Assembly: GCF_038024855.1 (NCBI RefSeq)
Contig: NZ_CP139089.1
Location: 1,922,001-1,986,000 of the forward strand
DNA: 64,000 nt
Reading direction: 5' to 3'
DNA from: Methylocella tundrae
Lineage (GTDB): Bacteria > Pseudomonadota > Alphaproteobacteria > Rhizobiales > Beijerinckiaceae
The translations under genes were made by a program, and so were the position numbers. Shown here one piece after another: positions 39,489 to 48,349 of the stretch. The notes beneath the pieces are model-generated. The model had not been told where the DNA came from, ran no database searches, and saw nothing but the letters and a program-made list of their open reading frames with translations. Numbering within the stretch: position 1 is the stretch's first letter; every line of letters begins with the position of its first letter.

Positions 39489-39953
39489 TCACTCAGAACG
39501 GGGTTCCTGATTGCAGGGATGGCCAGGCAGCGCCTTCGCCTTCCAACGCTCATCGCGGTCGCGCAGACGCGCTTCGAGGCATTCCACCTGGAGCCGGAGC
39601 GCGCAGCCGCCTGAAAAGATGAGATCAATCTCGCCGCCCGGCGCGGCGGTCTCCCTGAAGCCGATGCTGAGCAGGTTCAGGATACGCGTTTTGTCGCGCT
39701 GCGCGAAGCCCGCGCACGACACCTTCAGAACGCGCTCGAAATGGAGCCCTGTGCGGCAACGCTCCAAGCAGCCCGTCGCAGCCTTCACCCAATCGAAACG
39801 CGCCGCAAGAAAAGCGAACTGCTTAGAGTCGGCGAGAAACGCCATGTCGCCGACCTGCACGAGAGCATCCTGCAGATTGGCCGATATGACTTCGAGATCT
39901 TCCTGGTCGAATGCGACCAGGCGAAGCTGCTGAAGCGCCGCGGTCTCGCTCAT
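39489..39953 (-). CDS. DUF2948 family protein
   Basis: A 154-residue soluble protein with the pattern of the alphaproteobacterial DUF2948 family: LRLVAFDQEDLEVISANLQDALVQVGDM, FAFLAARFDW, RTGLHFERVLKV and IDLIFSGGCALRLQVECLEARLRD. Function unknown. It lies 36 bases downstream of the murA-side gene order on the same strand, and murA-DUF2948 adjacency is common in this order, hinting at a shared transcript. Confidence 0.85.
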   Translation of the reverse strand: MSETAALQQLRLVAFDQEDLEVISANLQDALVQVGDMAFLADSKQFAFLAARFDWVKAATGCLERCRTGLHFERVLKVSCAGFAQRDKTRILNLLSIGFRETAAPGGEIDLIFSGGCALRLQVECLEARLRDRDERWKAKALPGHPCNQEPRSE

Positions 39954-40007
39954 CGAAATATCCCGTGGATGTATTATCTAAGCATCTGGGTTGCGAACGG
40001 TCCGGCG

Positions 40008-41303
40008 TCAAGCCGGATTCGACAGACGCTCGATCATCGCGCCGCAGCCGCCGAGCTTGTTCTCGAGATGCTCGAAGCCACGATCAAGATGGTAGACGCG
40101 ATTCACCATGGTCTCGCCTTCCGCCGCCAGCGCGGCTATGACCAGCGACACTGAAGCGCGCAGATCGGTCGCCATGACAGGGGCGCCCTGAAGGTGCTCG
40201 ACGCCCTCGACCAGGGCGACGTCGCCGTCGAGCTTGATATGGGCGCCAAGGCGCGCCAGCTCCTGCACATGCATGAAGCGATTTTCAAAAATTGTCTCGG
40301 TGATTTTGGAGCTGCCCTTAGCCTTTGTCATCAAGGCCATGAACTGCGCCTGCAGATCGGTCGGAAAACCCGGAAAGGGCGCGGTGGTGATGTCGACCGG
40401 CATGATCCCCGCGCCATTGCGCCGGACCCTTATTCCTTCATTCGTCACGGCGACATTGGCGCCCGCCTGCTCGATGGCGTCGAGCGCGCTCTGGAGAAGG
40501 CCGGCCTCGGCGCCTTCCAGCATGACGTCGCCGCCGGCCATGGCCGCGGCAATGGCGTAGGTTCCGGCTTCGATCCGATCGGGCAGGACGCGATGGCTCG
40601 CGCCGTTAAGGCTGCCGACGCCCTCGATCTCGACGAGCGACTGTCCGGCGCCTTTGATCTTCGCGCCCATCTTGATGAGACAATCAGCCAGATCGACGAT
40701 CTCCGGTTCGCGCGCCGCGTTGACGAGCAGAGTGTGGCCATGCGCGAGCGAGGCCGCCATCAGCGCCGTATGCGTGCCCCCGACCGTCACTTTAGGAAAA
40801 TCGATCGTCGCGCCCTTGAGGCCCTTAGGCGCCTTGGCGTGAACGTAGCCGGCTTCGATCTCTAAGCTCGCGCCAAGCTTTTCCAACGCCATGATGAGGA
40901 GATCAACCGGCCGCGTGCCGATGGCGCAGCCGCCGGGCAGCGAAACCTTGGCCTCTCCCATACGGGCGAGCAATGGCGCGATGACCCAGAAGCTCGCCCG
41001 CATTTTCGAGACGAGTTCGTAAGGGGCCATCGTATCCACGATGTCGCGGGCGGTCAGATGAATCGGGCGGCTGGCATTTGGCGCGGCGCCGAATCGCCGG
41101 CCGTCGATGGAATGATCGACGCCGTGATGGCCGAGAATGCGCAGCAGCATGCTGACGTCGGCGAGGTTTGGAACGTTGTCGAGAGTCAAAGTCTCCGCGG
41201 TGAGCAGAGAAGCGATCATCAGCGGCAAGGCCGCGTTCTTGGCGCCCGAAATTTGAATGACGCCGTTCAGCGTTTGGCCGCCGACGATGCGAATGCGATC
41301 CAT
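40008..41303 (-). CDS. murA: UDP-N-acetylglucosamine 1-carboxyvinyltransferase
   Basis: A 431-residue MurA from the ATG at 41301-41303 (an in-frame ATG six codons earlier is possible). Lys22 in [11 protein letters not shown] and the PEP-attacking Cys126 in [15 protein letters not shown] are present, so it should be fosfomycin-sensitive. Further conserved stretches are [28 protein letters not shown] and [18 protein letters not shown]. It performs the first committed step of peptidoglycan synthesis. Confidence 0.97.
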   Translation of the reverse strand: MDRIRIVGGQTLNGVIQISGAKNAALPLMIASLLTAETLTLDNVPNLADVSMLLRILGHHGVDHSIDGRRFGAAPNASRPIHLTARDIVDTMAPYELVSKMRASFWVIAPLLARMGEAKVSLPGGCAIGTRPVDLLIMALEKLGASLEIEAGYVHAKAPKGLKGATIDFPKVTVGGTHTALMAASLAHGHTLLVNAAREPEIVDLADCLIKMGAKIKGAGQSLVEIEGVGSLNGASHRVLPDRIEAGTYAIAAAMAGGDVMLEGAEAGLLQSALDAIEQAGANVAVTNEGIRVRRNGAGIMPVDITTAPFPGFPTDLQAQFMALMTKAKGSSKITETIFENRFMHVQELARLGAHIKLDGDVALVEGVEHLQGAPVMATDLRASVSLVIAALAAEGETMVNRVYHLDRGFEHLENKLGGCGAMIERLSNPA

Positions 41304-41348
41304 CAATCCCCCATTTTCCAACCCCGTTGGAACATTGCGCGCGCTGAA

Positions 41349-41585
41349 TCAGTCTTTTTCAGCTGGATTGCCGCCTTGAGCGACGTCTCGCGCTCCACCG
41401 GCGGGCGCGCCTTCCAGCGTTTCTCCCACGGCTTGATTCTTTCGGCGATCCCGGCTCTGCGCCTTGCGCCGGCTCAAATTGGCCCGCAGCGCCGCCGCGA
41501 GGCGCTCCTGCTCGGCCTGTTTGCGGTCGGCAAGCGCATCTCGCCCCTCGTGTGAAGCGGAAGCGTCGAAGCGGGAACTTCCCAT
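41349..41585 (-). CDS. Small conserved-looking hypothetical protein
   Basis: A 78-residue very basic protein. The middle, LAAALRANLSRRKAQSRDRR, matches a pattern I recall in short proteins encoded next to murA in other Hyphomicrobiales; the remainder is low complexity. No signal peptide or membrane segment. Function unknown; perhaps nucleic-acid binding from its charge. It precedes murA on the same strand by 45 bases. Confidence 0.6.
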   Translation of the reverse strand: MGSSRFDASASHEGRDALADRKQAEQERLAAALRANLSRRKAQSRDRRKNQAVGETLEGAPAGGARDVAQGGNPAEKD

Positions 41586-41753
41586 CTTCTCATCCTTGTT
41601 TCAAGGCCCGGCCCGGCTCAAGCCGCCGTCATCCAGTGCTTTTAGAGCGGCGCGGCGGGTGAGACAAGCTTCCTGCTGGCATAGCCCGATCTGGCTTGCC
41701 TATCTGCCGCGCCTATGGCACATACGCCTCCCATCCCGCCCTGAGAGGCGTCG

Positions 41754-41828
<75 letters not shown>

Positions 41829-41908
41829 TTCTATCTCCTTGATATCTCTAAAACATCTTGCAAATCAGTCGTTTCCGTCCATTCTGATGTTACAAAGTTG
41901 GCGCGGAA

Positions 41909-42028
41909 ATGACTGATAAAACAAGAAATCTGGTCGAGCGGAACGGAAACTTTTGGGCGCGAACAGTCGTCCCGCTCGCCCTTCGTCCTATCGTCGGCAA
42001 AACTGAGCTTCGCGCCGCCCTCGGCTAG
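41909..42028 (+). pseudogene. Truncated tyrosine-recombinase (integrase) N-terminus
   Basis: The 39-codon frame reads ERNGNFWARTVVPLALRP and IVGKTELRAALG before a TAG. This is the DUF6538-like N-terminal segment of phage and island integrases (usual pattern: NGxWYxRRxVPxxLRPxxGKTELRxxLG). The arm-binding and catalytic domains are absent, so it is inactive. Its position just after tRNA-Thr and its direction fit a degraded tRNA-targeted integrative element. Confidence 0.7.
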
Positions 42029-42099
42029 TTCAATCCATCCTCGACCAAGCCAAAAACCCGAACGCCGATGACTGGGCGATCGGGGCGGTTCGCGTTCTT

Positions 42100-42420
42100 G
42101 GCGAAGACTCGGCGAACTCGACGGTCGCCGAATCTTCGTCACGAACGCTCTCCGCCGTCGAGGCGTCCGAAGTTTCTGGCCAAAGCCTCCGGCCGCGTAA
42201 GGCATTGGTTCCGCGCGCAGTTTTTTCAGCTGGGCGTTTTCATCCTCGAGACTTTTCAGTGGGCGGACGTCCGACGCTTCCATCCCGCCATAGCGGGACG
42301 GCCATCTGCGTAACATCCTATCGTGGATTCCATGCTTGCGGCGCCCTCCACTACCGCAATTCCCGACTGGCTTTGTCGGCGCCGTGTTGATCTGTTCCCG
42401 CTGGACTGGTTCTTCATCTC
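42100..42420 (-). pseudogene. IS3-family transposase OrfA/OrfB relic
   Basis: On the reverse strand RKHGIHDRMLRRWPSRYGGMEA and KSLEDENAQLKKLRAEPM match the HTH and leucine-zipper part of IS3 OrfA (usual pattern KHGISDATFYKWKSRYGGMEASDVRRLKSLEDENAKLKKLLAEAML). A PRRRRAFV stretch may be the start of OrfB. The DDE core is missing and substitutions have accumulated, so it is a remnant. It lies between the integrase fragment and the TonB receptor gene. Confidence 0.68.
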
Positions 42421-42571
42421 CATCTCCTTTCGACGGAGTCCAATTCAAACCGAGAGCATTTCAGGGGCCAAGGTCGACGCGCCCCAAATCTTGAATGCCA
42501 TTCCCCTGCTTGATTTGATTCGAGTCTGCACAGCTGGCGCCGCGCCTTCGGAACATTTGCGCCAGAGCCTG

Positions 42572-44869
42572 TCAGAACTTCATGGCGATCTTGCCTAGGG
42601 CCGCGCGCGGCGCCCCCGGATAGTAGAAGGCGTTGGTCAGAGACGACTGCTGAAAGTAGGAATTATTGATAAATCCGATGTATTGCGCGTTGAGGAGATT
42701 GCTGATTGTGAGGCTCGCCTCGAGCGTGGCGGCCGGAAGCTGGAACTGATAGGCGAAGTTGAGGTCAACCGTCGCATAGCCCGAAAGATATTGCGTGCGA
42801 GTCGTATCGCCCCAGCGCGAGCCCGTGAAATTGGCGACGGGCGCGAAGGCAAAATTCCCGTAGCGCCATGTGCCGCCAAGCGCCGCGGTCCATTCCGGCA
42901 CGTCCGGGAGCTGCGTCCCCGTGACATTGGCGCCAGCGTAAGTCGCCGCCGATGCGCCGGCCAGCACCGGCAGATTGGAGACGAAGACGTTCCGGTCATA
43001 GGACATGGAGGCGAAAATATCGAGCGTCTCGATCGGCTTCCAGCGACCGAGCAATTGCGCGCCATAGGCGAGCGACTGGCCGACATTCTGGGCATATTGG
43101 ATGCCGATGCCCGGATCGTAGGTGACGCCTTTGTTGTAGTTGCGCGAAACATAGCCCGTCGGCTCGATCGAGAAGACGCCGAGGCCGGAAACTTCATGGG
43201 TCCAGCGCAGGCCTGCGTCGAGCGCCGCCGACGTTTCGAGCTTGATCTGCTGCCACAGCTGATTGGCGGTGATCCCCTTCGCCGCAAAGGCGGCGGCGTT
43301 CGTCTGATAGACGGGAAAAGCGTCGTAAGAGGGTCCGCCATAATTGGCGCCGGCGCTCGCCCGCAATTGCAGCTCGCTGGTCAGATCGTAGCTCGCCGCC
43401 ATGAAGGGCAGGAAAGCGCCTGTGGTGTGGCTTGTTACGCTGTTCGCGGCAATAACTCCTGGCGAAGCCGCAAGCGCCGCGTCATAGGAGAGTCCGCCAA
43501 CTCCGGCGCCAGAGTAGGCGTTGACGCCGGGCATGTCGTTCCAGACATAGCGGCTGCCGAATTCAAGGCGCAGATCGCCGAGCCGTTTCTCCATCGTCGC
43601 GTAGACGCTCTGGAACTGGTTGCGGCTCGTCTCCTGCGCAAGCAACATCCACATCGGGCCGACAAGGGAGCCGCTCGTCGTCGGCGCATAGGTCCGCCAC
43701 GCCGTCGGCGGCCCCGGCAAGCCGAGCGACGTCCACCAATATCCGAGCTTCATTTCGGTATCTGCGACGCGGCCCTGAATTTCGGCCGTGAGCCCATACC
43801 AGTCGTGATCGATGATCCAGTTGCGTATGCGGCCATTGGCGAGAGGGTCCCAGTAATTGCCCTGTTCATTTGTGTAAAACGGCTTCAGCACAATCTTTGC
43901 GGAATCCGAGAGCGCATAGGTGAATTCGCCGAGAAGCGCCCAGTCGTTGAAATTCTGGCGGACGTTCTTGTAGTAATTGGCGAGCGCAAAAGGGCTCGTC
44001 GAATAGCCGAAATAATTGTTGGCCCCGAGATTTTTGACCTGAGCATAGGTCAGCGCCGGCAGCGTATTCTGACGCATGCTGTTGTAGGAGAAGAAAAGCT
44101 TGGCGTCGAAGGCCTCGATTTGTGTATGGAGGCCCGCCGCGACATTGAAATTATTGTCGGCCGCCTTGCCGGGGCTACGCCAGTTGTCGGCGTCCGTCCA
44201 GGATCCTGAAACAAAGGCGTTGGTCGTGCCGTTGAACAACAGACCCGTATCGACGCGGGAGAAGCTGCGCAGGAAATTATAGGAGCCAAAGCCTTGCGAG
44301 AATTCCGCGCCGGGCTTTGTTTCGGGCCAGCGCAGCAGCGAATTGACGACGCCGGCGTTAGTGAAGAAGGAATTGACGTCGGATGCGACCGGTCCCTGAT
44401 AGAGTTCGATCGCCTTGATGTTTTCGGTCGCGAACAGCCATTGCGCTCCCGCCCCGGGGTTGACGCCGGCGAGCGGAACGCCATCGAAAGTGATGTTGCT
44501 CGAGCCATGTTGCGGCAGTTCGCCGCGCACCCGAAACCCCTTGTTGCCGCCCGGAATATTGGAAAGGCCATAAGGGTCGAGAGCCGGCGCGTCGACCGAG
44601 GGCAGGATCGAAACCGCGCGATAGGGGTTGGCCGCCCCGCCCGGATTGAGGATGTCGATGATGGTCGGACCGACTTCATAAACCGTCGCCGGCGTGTTCT
44701 TCGCCGCCACCGTGTCCGGCGTTTGCGCGCTCAAGGCCTCGACATTGACGGTCGATAAAACGACAGCCTGATCGGGATTGGCCGATTGCGCGTGGGCCTC
44801 GAGCGCGAGGCAAGAAACCGCAGAGGAGAGGATAAGAAGCGCTTTACGAGATTTTTGCGAACTGCCCAT
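42572..44869 (-). CDS. TonB-dependent outer-membrane receptor
   Basis: A 765-residue receptor. A signal peptide (residues ~1-27, ending LEAHAQS) is followed by a plug domain with AVSILPSVDAPALDPYG, FRVRGELPQHGSSNITFDGVPL and IKAIELYQGPVASDVNSFF. The beta barrel is rich in Tyr/Asn/Trp turns and closes with the outer-membrane C-terminal signature ending in Phe (KIAMKF). A TonB box may be VVLSTVNVEA. The substrate is not stated by the sequence. It is divergent from a BtuF/MolA-like binding protein, permease and ATPase, so all four are likely to serve one substrate; a ModE-like dyad between them suggests molybdate or tungstate, with iron chelates or cobalamin as alternatives. Confidence 0.9.
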   Translation of the reverse strand: MGSSQKSRKALLILSSAVSCLALEAHAQSANPDQAVVLSTVNVEALSAQTPDTVAAKNTPATVYEVGPTIIDILNPGGAANPYRAVSILPSVDAPALDPYGLSNIPGGNKGFRVRGELPQHGSSNITFDGVPLAGVNPGAGAQWLFATENIKAIELYQGPVASDVNSFFTNAGVVNSLLRWPETKPGAEFSQGFGSYNFLRSFSRVDTGLLFNGTTNAFVSGSWTDADNWRSPGKAADNNFNVAAGLHTQIEAFDAKLFFSYNSMRQNTLPALTYAQVKNLGANNYFGYSTSPFALANYYKNVRQNFNDWALLGEFTYALSDSAKIVLKPFYTNEQGNYWDPLANGRIRNWIIDHDWYGLTAEIQGRVADTEMKLGYWWTSLGLPGPPTAWRTYAPTTSGSLVGPMWMLLAQETSRNQFQSVYATMEKRLGDLRLEFGSRYVWNDMPGVNAYSGAGVGGLSYDAALAASPGVIAANSVTSHTTGAFLPFMAASYDLTSELQLRASAGANYGGPSYDAFPVYQTNAAAFAAKGITANQLWQQIKLETSAALDAGLRWTHEVSGLGVFSIEPTGYVSRNYNKGVTYDPGIGIQYAQNVGQSLAYGAQLLGRWKPIETLDIFASMSYDRNVFVSNLPVLAGASAATYAGANVTGTQLPDVPEWTAALGGTWRYGNFAFAPVANFTGSRWGDTTRTQYLSGYATVDLNFAYQFQLPAATLEASLTISNLLNAQYIGFINNSYFQQSSLTNAFYYPGAPRAALGKIAMKF

Positions 44870-44955
44870 CTTTTCGACCTTCGACGTCGGGACAAAAGGC
44901 GAGCGTCATGCGGTCCGCTCCGATGCGTCCGCGATTCAGCTTGCCCGTCGTGGAT

Positions 44956-44979
44956 TGCTATATATATTAATATACAGCA
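44956..44979. promoter_or_regulatory. 24-bp dyad resembling a ModE (molybdate) operator
   Basis: TGCTATATA (44956-44964) and TATACAGCA (44971-44979) are inverted repeats matching at 8 of 9 positions across a 6-bp spacer. The 9-6-9 geometry and the CTATATA core agree with the ModE box as I recall it (CGNTATATA-N6-TATATANCG). It sits in the divergent promoter region of the TonB receptor and the binding-protein gene, so one regulator could control both. Confidence 0.6.
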
Positions 44980-45134
44980 CGGCTCGCGCTGAGAGCAAAA
45001 CGATTTGACCGCTCCCGCGCCCTTCAAGCGTAAGTGTTGCATTATAGTCGCAGTTTTTGATCTGCTCCTCTTGAAGCGGCCCATTGCTTTTGCAGGCTTA
45101 AAGCCGGCTTCAGGCTCGAAGGAACGATAAGACG

Positions 45135-46187
45135 ATGGCCATCTTCAGAGGCTCCCGCAAAGCCTGGTTCGCGCTCGAAGCGGCGCTTCTGGCGGCGTTT
45201 TTTGCAGCGCCGGCTACGGCGCGCGAAATCGTCGACATGACCGGCCGGCGCGTCGTCCTGCCGGAACGGGTCGAGCGCGTCTATGCAACCGCCCCGCCGG
45301 TTGCGCTCGTCGTCTATGCGGTCGATCCCAAGACGCTGCTCGGCTGGAATTTTCCGCCCTATCTGCCGCGCCCGGGCGATAGAGCGCGATTCATAGCGCC
45401 GGACGCGCGCGACCTTCCAGTGCTCGGCAATATGATGGGACATGGCCAGCAGACCGGCCTTGAGGCGCTGCTCGCGCTAAAGCCCGACGTCGTCGTCGCC
45501 TGGGCCAACACGTTCCTTGAAGGCGCGCCGCTCGAAAAGCGCTTCGCCGAGGCGGGCGTGCCGCTCGTCCTCATGAAGATCGATACACTCGCCGACTATC
45601 CGAAGGCCTTCGCCCTGATGGGCGAGATCCTGAGCGCGCCGACGCGCGCCGGCGCGCTCGCGGGTTATGTGAGCGCGGCGCTCGCCCGGCTCGACGCCCA
45701 TGTCGCAGCGCTGAAGCCGCCGCGGGTCAAGGTCTATTACGCCGAATCGCCGGACGGTCTTGCGACCGATTGCGACTTGTCGATCCATGCCGAGGCGATC
45801 AGGCGTGCCGGTGGCGACAATGTCTACCACTGCAAACAGGCCGAACTGGTCGGGCTTGAACATGTCAGCCTGGAGGAGATCATCTCCTGGGCGCCGGACG
45901 TCATCGTCACGGCGGAAGAGGCGTTCGCCGGACGCGCGGCGGCCGACCCGCGCTGGCGCGCCGTGAAAGCGGCGGGTGATGGCGGGATCGTGCGCATTCC
46001 CCGCCTGCCGTTCAACTGGATCGACCGGCCTCCGGGCTATATGCAGGCGCTCGGCGCGCAATTTCTGGCGCACCGCTTTTACCCCGACGCCTTCCCGCTC
46101 GACGTCCGTGATGAAACGAAGAAATTCTACAGGCTTTTTTTCAATGTCGATCTTGACGACGCCGATCTCGACCGGTTGTTGAATTAG
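45135..46187 (+). CDS. Periplasmic metal/oxyanion-binding protein (BtuF/FecB/MolA class)
   Basis: A 350-residue class III binding protein. Residues ~1-29 are a signal peptide (hydrophobic core, cleavage near ATA-RE). The mature part opens IVDMTGRRVVLPERVERVYA, the usual lobe-1 entry of this class, with LLALKPDVVVAW and the long alpha linker; lobe 2 has GLEHVSLEEIISWAPDVIVT. The family includes iron-siderophore, cobalamin and molybdate (H. influenzae HI1472/MolA) binders. Gene context (FecCD permease, ATPase, TonB receptor, ModE-like dyad) favours molybdate/tungstate, but this is inference. An in-frame permease follows after 32 bases. Confidence 0.87.
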   Translation: MAIFRGSRKAWFALEAALLAAFFAAPATAREIVDMTGRRVVLPERVERVYATAPPVALVVYAVDPKTLLGWNFPPYLPRPGDRARFIAPDARDLPVLGNMMGHGQQTGLEALLALKPDVVVAWANTFLEGAPLEKRFAEAGVPLVLMKIDTLADYPKAFALMGEILSAPTRAGALAGYVSAALARLDAHVAALKPPRVKVYYAESPDGLATDCDLSIHAEAIRRAGGDNVYHCKQAELVGLEHVSLEEIISWAPDVIVTAEEAFAGRAAADPRWRAVKAAGDGGIVRIPRLPFNWIDRPPGYMQALGAQFLAHRFYPDAFPLDVRDETKKFYRLFFNVDLDDADLDRLLN

Positions 46188-46219
46188 CCTGCCATGCGCA
46201 TGGCGCGGGAAGGAGCGAG

Positions 46220-47278
46220 GTGTCAGACATTTCCGCAGGCATAAGGCTCGCAAAAGCGTGGTCGCTCGCGTCGGGGAGCCTGTTTGCCGCCACTCTCATC
46301 GGCGCAGTCGCGCTGGCGGCCTCGGGCGCCCTCGCCATCGGCCGCGCCCCTGTCGGCCTGATGGACGTCGGCCGCCTTGTTCTCGCCTCCGCGGGCCTCA
46401 TTCACCTGCCTGCGGCTGACTATGATTTTCTCTACAATGTGATCGTTCAGATCCGGCTGCCGCGCATCCTGGCCGCCTGTCTGATCGGCGCGGCCCTCGC
46501 CGCATCCGGGGGCGCCTATCAGGCGGCGTTTCGCAACCCTCTCGTCTCCCCCGACATTCTGGGCGTTTTGAGCGGGGCGGCGTTCGGGGCGGTGGCGGGT
46601 CTGTTGCTTGGCGGCGACTGGCTGACCCTCCAGATCGCCGGATTCGCCGGCGGCCTCGCGGCGGCCGCGCTCGGCGTCGGCATCGCCAATCTGGCCGGCC
46701 CGGCGTCAACGATCATGTTGGTTCTCGGCGGATTGATCAGCGGCGCCCTGTTCACGGCGCTGCTGACGATCGTCAAATTTGTGGCCGACCCGTATAATCA
46801 GCTGCCGGTAATCATCTACTGGCTGATGGGGAGCCTCGCCTCGGCCGATCTGGCGCAGCTCGCCCTCGTCGCGCCGCCGATGGCGCTTGGCCTCGCCGTG
46901 CTGACCGCCTGCGGGCGAGGTCTCGACGCGCTCTCAATGGGGGATGACGAAGCCAGGACGCTGGGCGTTCCAGTCGGTCTGTTGCGCTACGGCGTCATCG
47001 CCGCGGCGACGCTCATCTGCGCGCTCGCCGTCTCGACCGCTGGAATGATCGGCTGGATCGGCCTGCTCGTCCCCCATCTGGCGCGTCTCGTCGTCGGCCC
47101 GGCGAATGGTCGCCTGATGCCGGCGAGCGCTGCTTTGGGCGCGATCTTCCTGCTCGCCGCCGACGCTGTTTCGCGCTCGGTCGGACGCATCGAGATTCCG
47201 ATCGGCATCCTGACCGAGCTTCTTGGCATTCCGGCCTTCCTGCTCTTGCTTTCGCGCGCCCGCAAGAGCTGGCTTTGA
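46220..47278 (+). CDS. FecCD/BtuC/MolB-type ABC transporter permease
   Basis: A 352-residue inner-membrane protein with about ten membrane helices, from a GTG start at 46220. LPRILAACLIGAALAASGGAYQAAFRNPLVSPDILGVLSGAAFGA (for example the PRILAACLIGAALAASG part) is the diagnostic BtuC-family segment, and the cytoplasmic coupling helices include LGVPVGLLRYG. AGMIGWIGLLVPHLARL is the conserved C-terminal motif. It forms the channel for the binding protein encoded just upstream and is energised by the ATPase that overlaps or abuts its end. Confidence 0.92.
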   Translation: MSDISAGIRLAKAWSLASGSLFAATLIGAVALAASGALAIGRAPVGLMDVGRLVLASAGLIHLPAADYDFLYNVIVQIRLPRILAACLIGAALAASGGAYQAAFRNPLVSPDILGVLSGAAFGAVAGLLLGGDWLTLQIAGFAGGLAAAALGVGIANLAGPASTIMLVLGGLISGALFTALLTIVKFVADPYNQLPVIIYWLMGSLASADLAQLALVAPPMALGLAVLTACGRGLDALSMGDDEARTLGVPVGLLRYGVIAAATLICALAVSTAGMIGWIGLLVPHLARLVVGPANGRLMPASAALGAIFLLAADAVSRSVGRIEIPIGILTELLGIPAFLLLLSRARKSWL

Positions 47279-47289
47279 GCGTCGAGGCA

Positions 47290-48075
47290 ATGACGCCGCC
47301 GTTTCTGCAATTGCGCGGCGTCGCCTTTTCCTATCGCGGGCACGCTATCCTCAAGGGCCTCAGCCTGGACGTCGGCCGCTCGGAGATCGTCGCATTGCTC
47401 GGCGGCAACGGCGCCGGCAAGAGCACTTTGCTGCGGCTGGCGCTCGGCCTGCTCTCGCCCGCTAGCGGCGAGATTTTTCTCGACGGCCGCGCGATCTCTG
47501 GACTGACGCGGCGGGAGATCGCGCGCCGTCTCGCCTATGTGCCACAGGCTCACGTTGCGCCATTTCCCTATGAGGCGCGCGACGTCGTGATGCTCGGACG
47601 CCTCGCCGAAAACGGCCTGTTCCGGGCGCCGGGCGCGTCTGATCACGCCTGCGTCGCCGCGGCGTTTGAGAGACTCGGCGTCGGCCATCTGGCGCGGCGG
47701 CGCTACACCGAGCTTTCAGGCGGCGAGCGGCAGATGGTGCTGATCGCCCGCGCGCTTGCGCAGGGCGCGCCCATGCTCGTGCTCGACGAGCCGGCCGCAG
47801 CGCTCGACTTTGGCCGTCAGATCGAGCTGCTACGGCAGCTGCAGCAGCTCGCCGCCGATGGCTATGGCGTGTTAATGACGACGCATCACCCAGACCACGC
47901 GCTCGCCTCCGCGACGCGCGTCGTCCTGTTGAAGGACGGCGTCGTTCTGCGGCAGGGCCGGCCGGCGGAAACGCTGACGCCAAAATCGATCTTCGATCTC
48001 TACGGGGTGAGAGTCGCGGCGTCGGCGCTTCCCGGCCTGTTCGTCGCGGCCGGCGGCCTCCAGCGGCCGACATAG
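47290..48075 (+). CDS. ABC transporter ATP-binding protein (FecE/BtuD/MolC class)
   Basis: A 261-residue ATPase from the ATG at 47290; a TTG at 47275 that overlaps the permease stop is an alternative and would add five residues. Walker A is LLGGNGAGKSTLLRLALG, the signature LSGGERQMVLIARAL, Walker B MLVLDEPAAALDFG, and the H-loop MTTHHPDHAL. LAYVPQAHVAPFPYEARDVVMLGR is the Q-loop region typical of the BtuD/FecE group. Third gene of the rightward operon. Confidence 0.92.
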   Translation: MTPPFLQLRGVAFSYRGHAILKGLSLDVGRSEIVALLGGNGAGKSTLLRLALGLLSPASGEIFLDGRAISGLTRREIARRLAYVPQAHVAPFPYEARDVVMLGRLAENGLFRAPGASDHACVAAAFERLGVGHLARRRYTELSGGERQMVLIARALAQGAPMLVLDEPAAALDFGRQIELLRQLQQLAADGYGVLMTTHHPDHALASATRVVLLKDGVVLRQGRPAETLTPKSIFDLYGVRVAASALPGLFVAAGGLQRPT

Positions 48076-48141
48076 AACCCGGCGGCGAAGGCCGCAACCG
48101 GAACTGCAGCCCACCGGAGTCCGTCCGCTTGTGGCAATGGC

Positions 48142-48285
48142 ATGCCGCGTTATCCTCCTAACGGTCGAGGGTTCGCTGCCCTGGAGACCGTAGCGGGCTT
48201 TTTCCTGCGCCGCCTCCTGCAGGCGATCCGCGCCAATTGGCCACGCACTGAAATCCTCCTGCGCGGGAGCAAGGCGGAGCGCCTG
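48142..48285 (+). pseudogene. Transposase relic (IS1380-like)
   Basis: In one forward frame GFFLRRLLQAIRANWPRTEILLRG resembles the segment around the second catalytic Asp of IS1380-family transposases (usual pattern LRRLLxRIRAHWPxTRILLRADS; quoted from memory). The match covers only some 25 codons and then loses similarity. Low-confidence fossil between two convergent transcription units. Confidence 0.4.
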
Positions 48286-48349
48286 GACCCGCCGAAGAAC
48301 GTGAGCGCCGGATCCGCGGCCCCTCTAGGCCAGAGGCCGCGCCCCTGCC

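Noticed and set aside
42683..44209. 508-codon open frame on the forward strand opposite the TonB receptor gene
   Set aside because: It is a mirror of high-GC codon bias in the receptor gene; the translation is Arg/Glu/Gly-rich with no family motif, and the receptor on the other strand is unmistakable.
48313..48345. GC-rich inverted repeat between the ABC ATPase and amidase genes as a terminator
   Set aside because: The stem has a bulge and there is no T-run on either strand; rho-independent termination is not supported.
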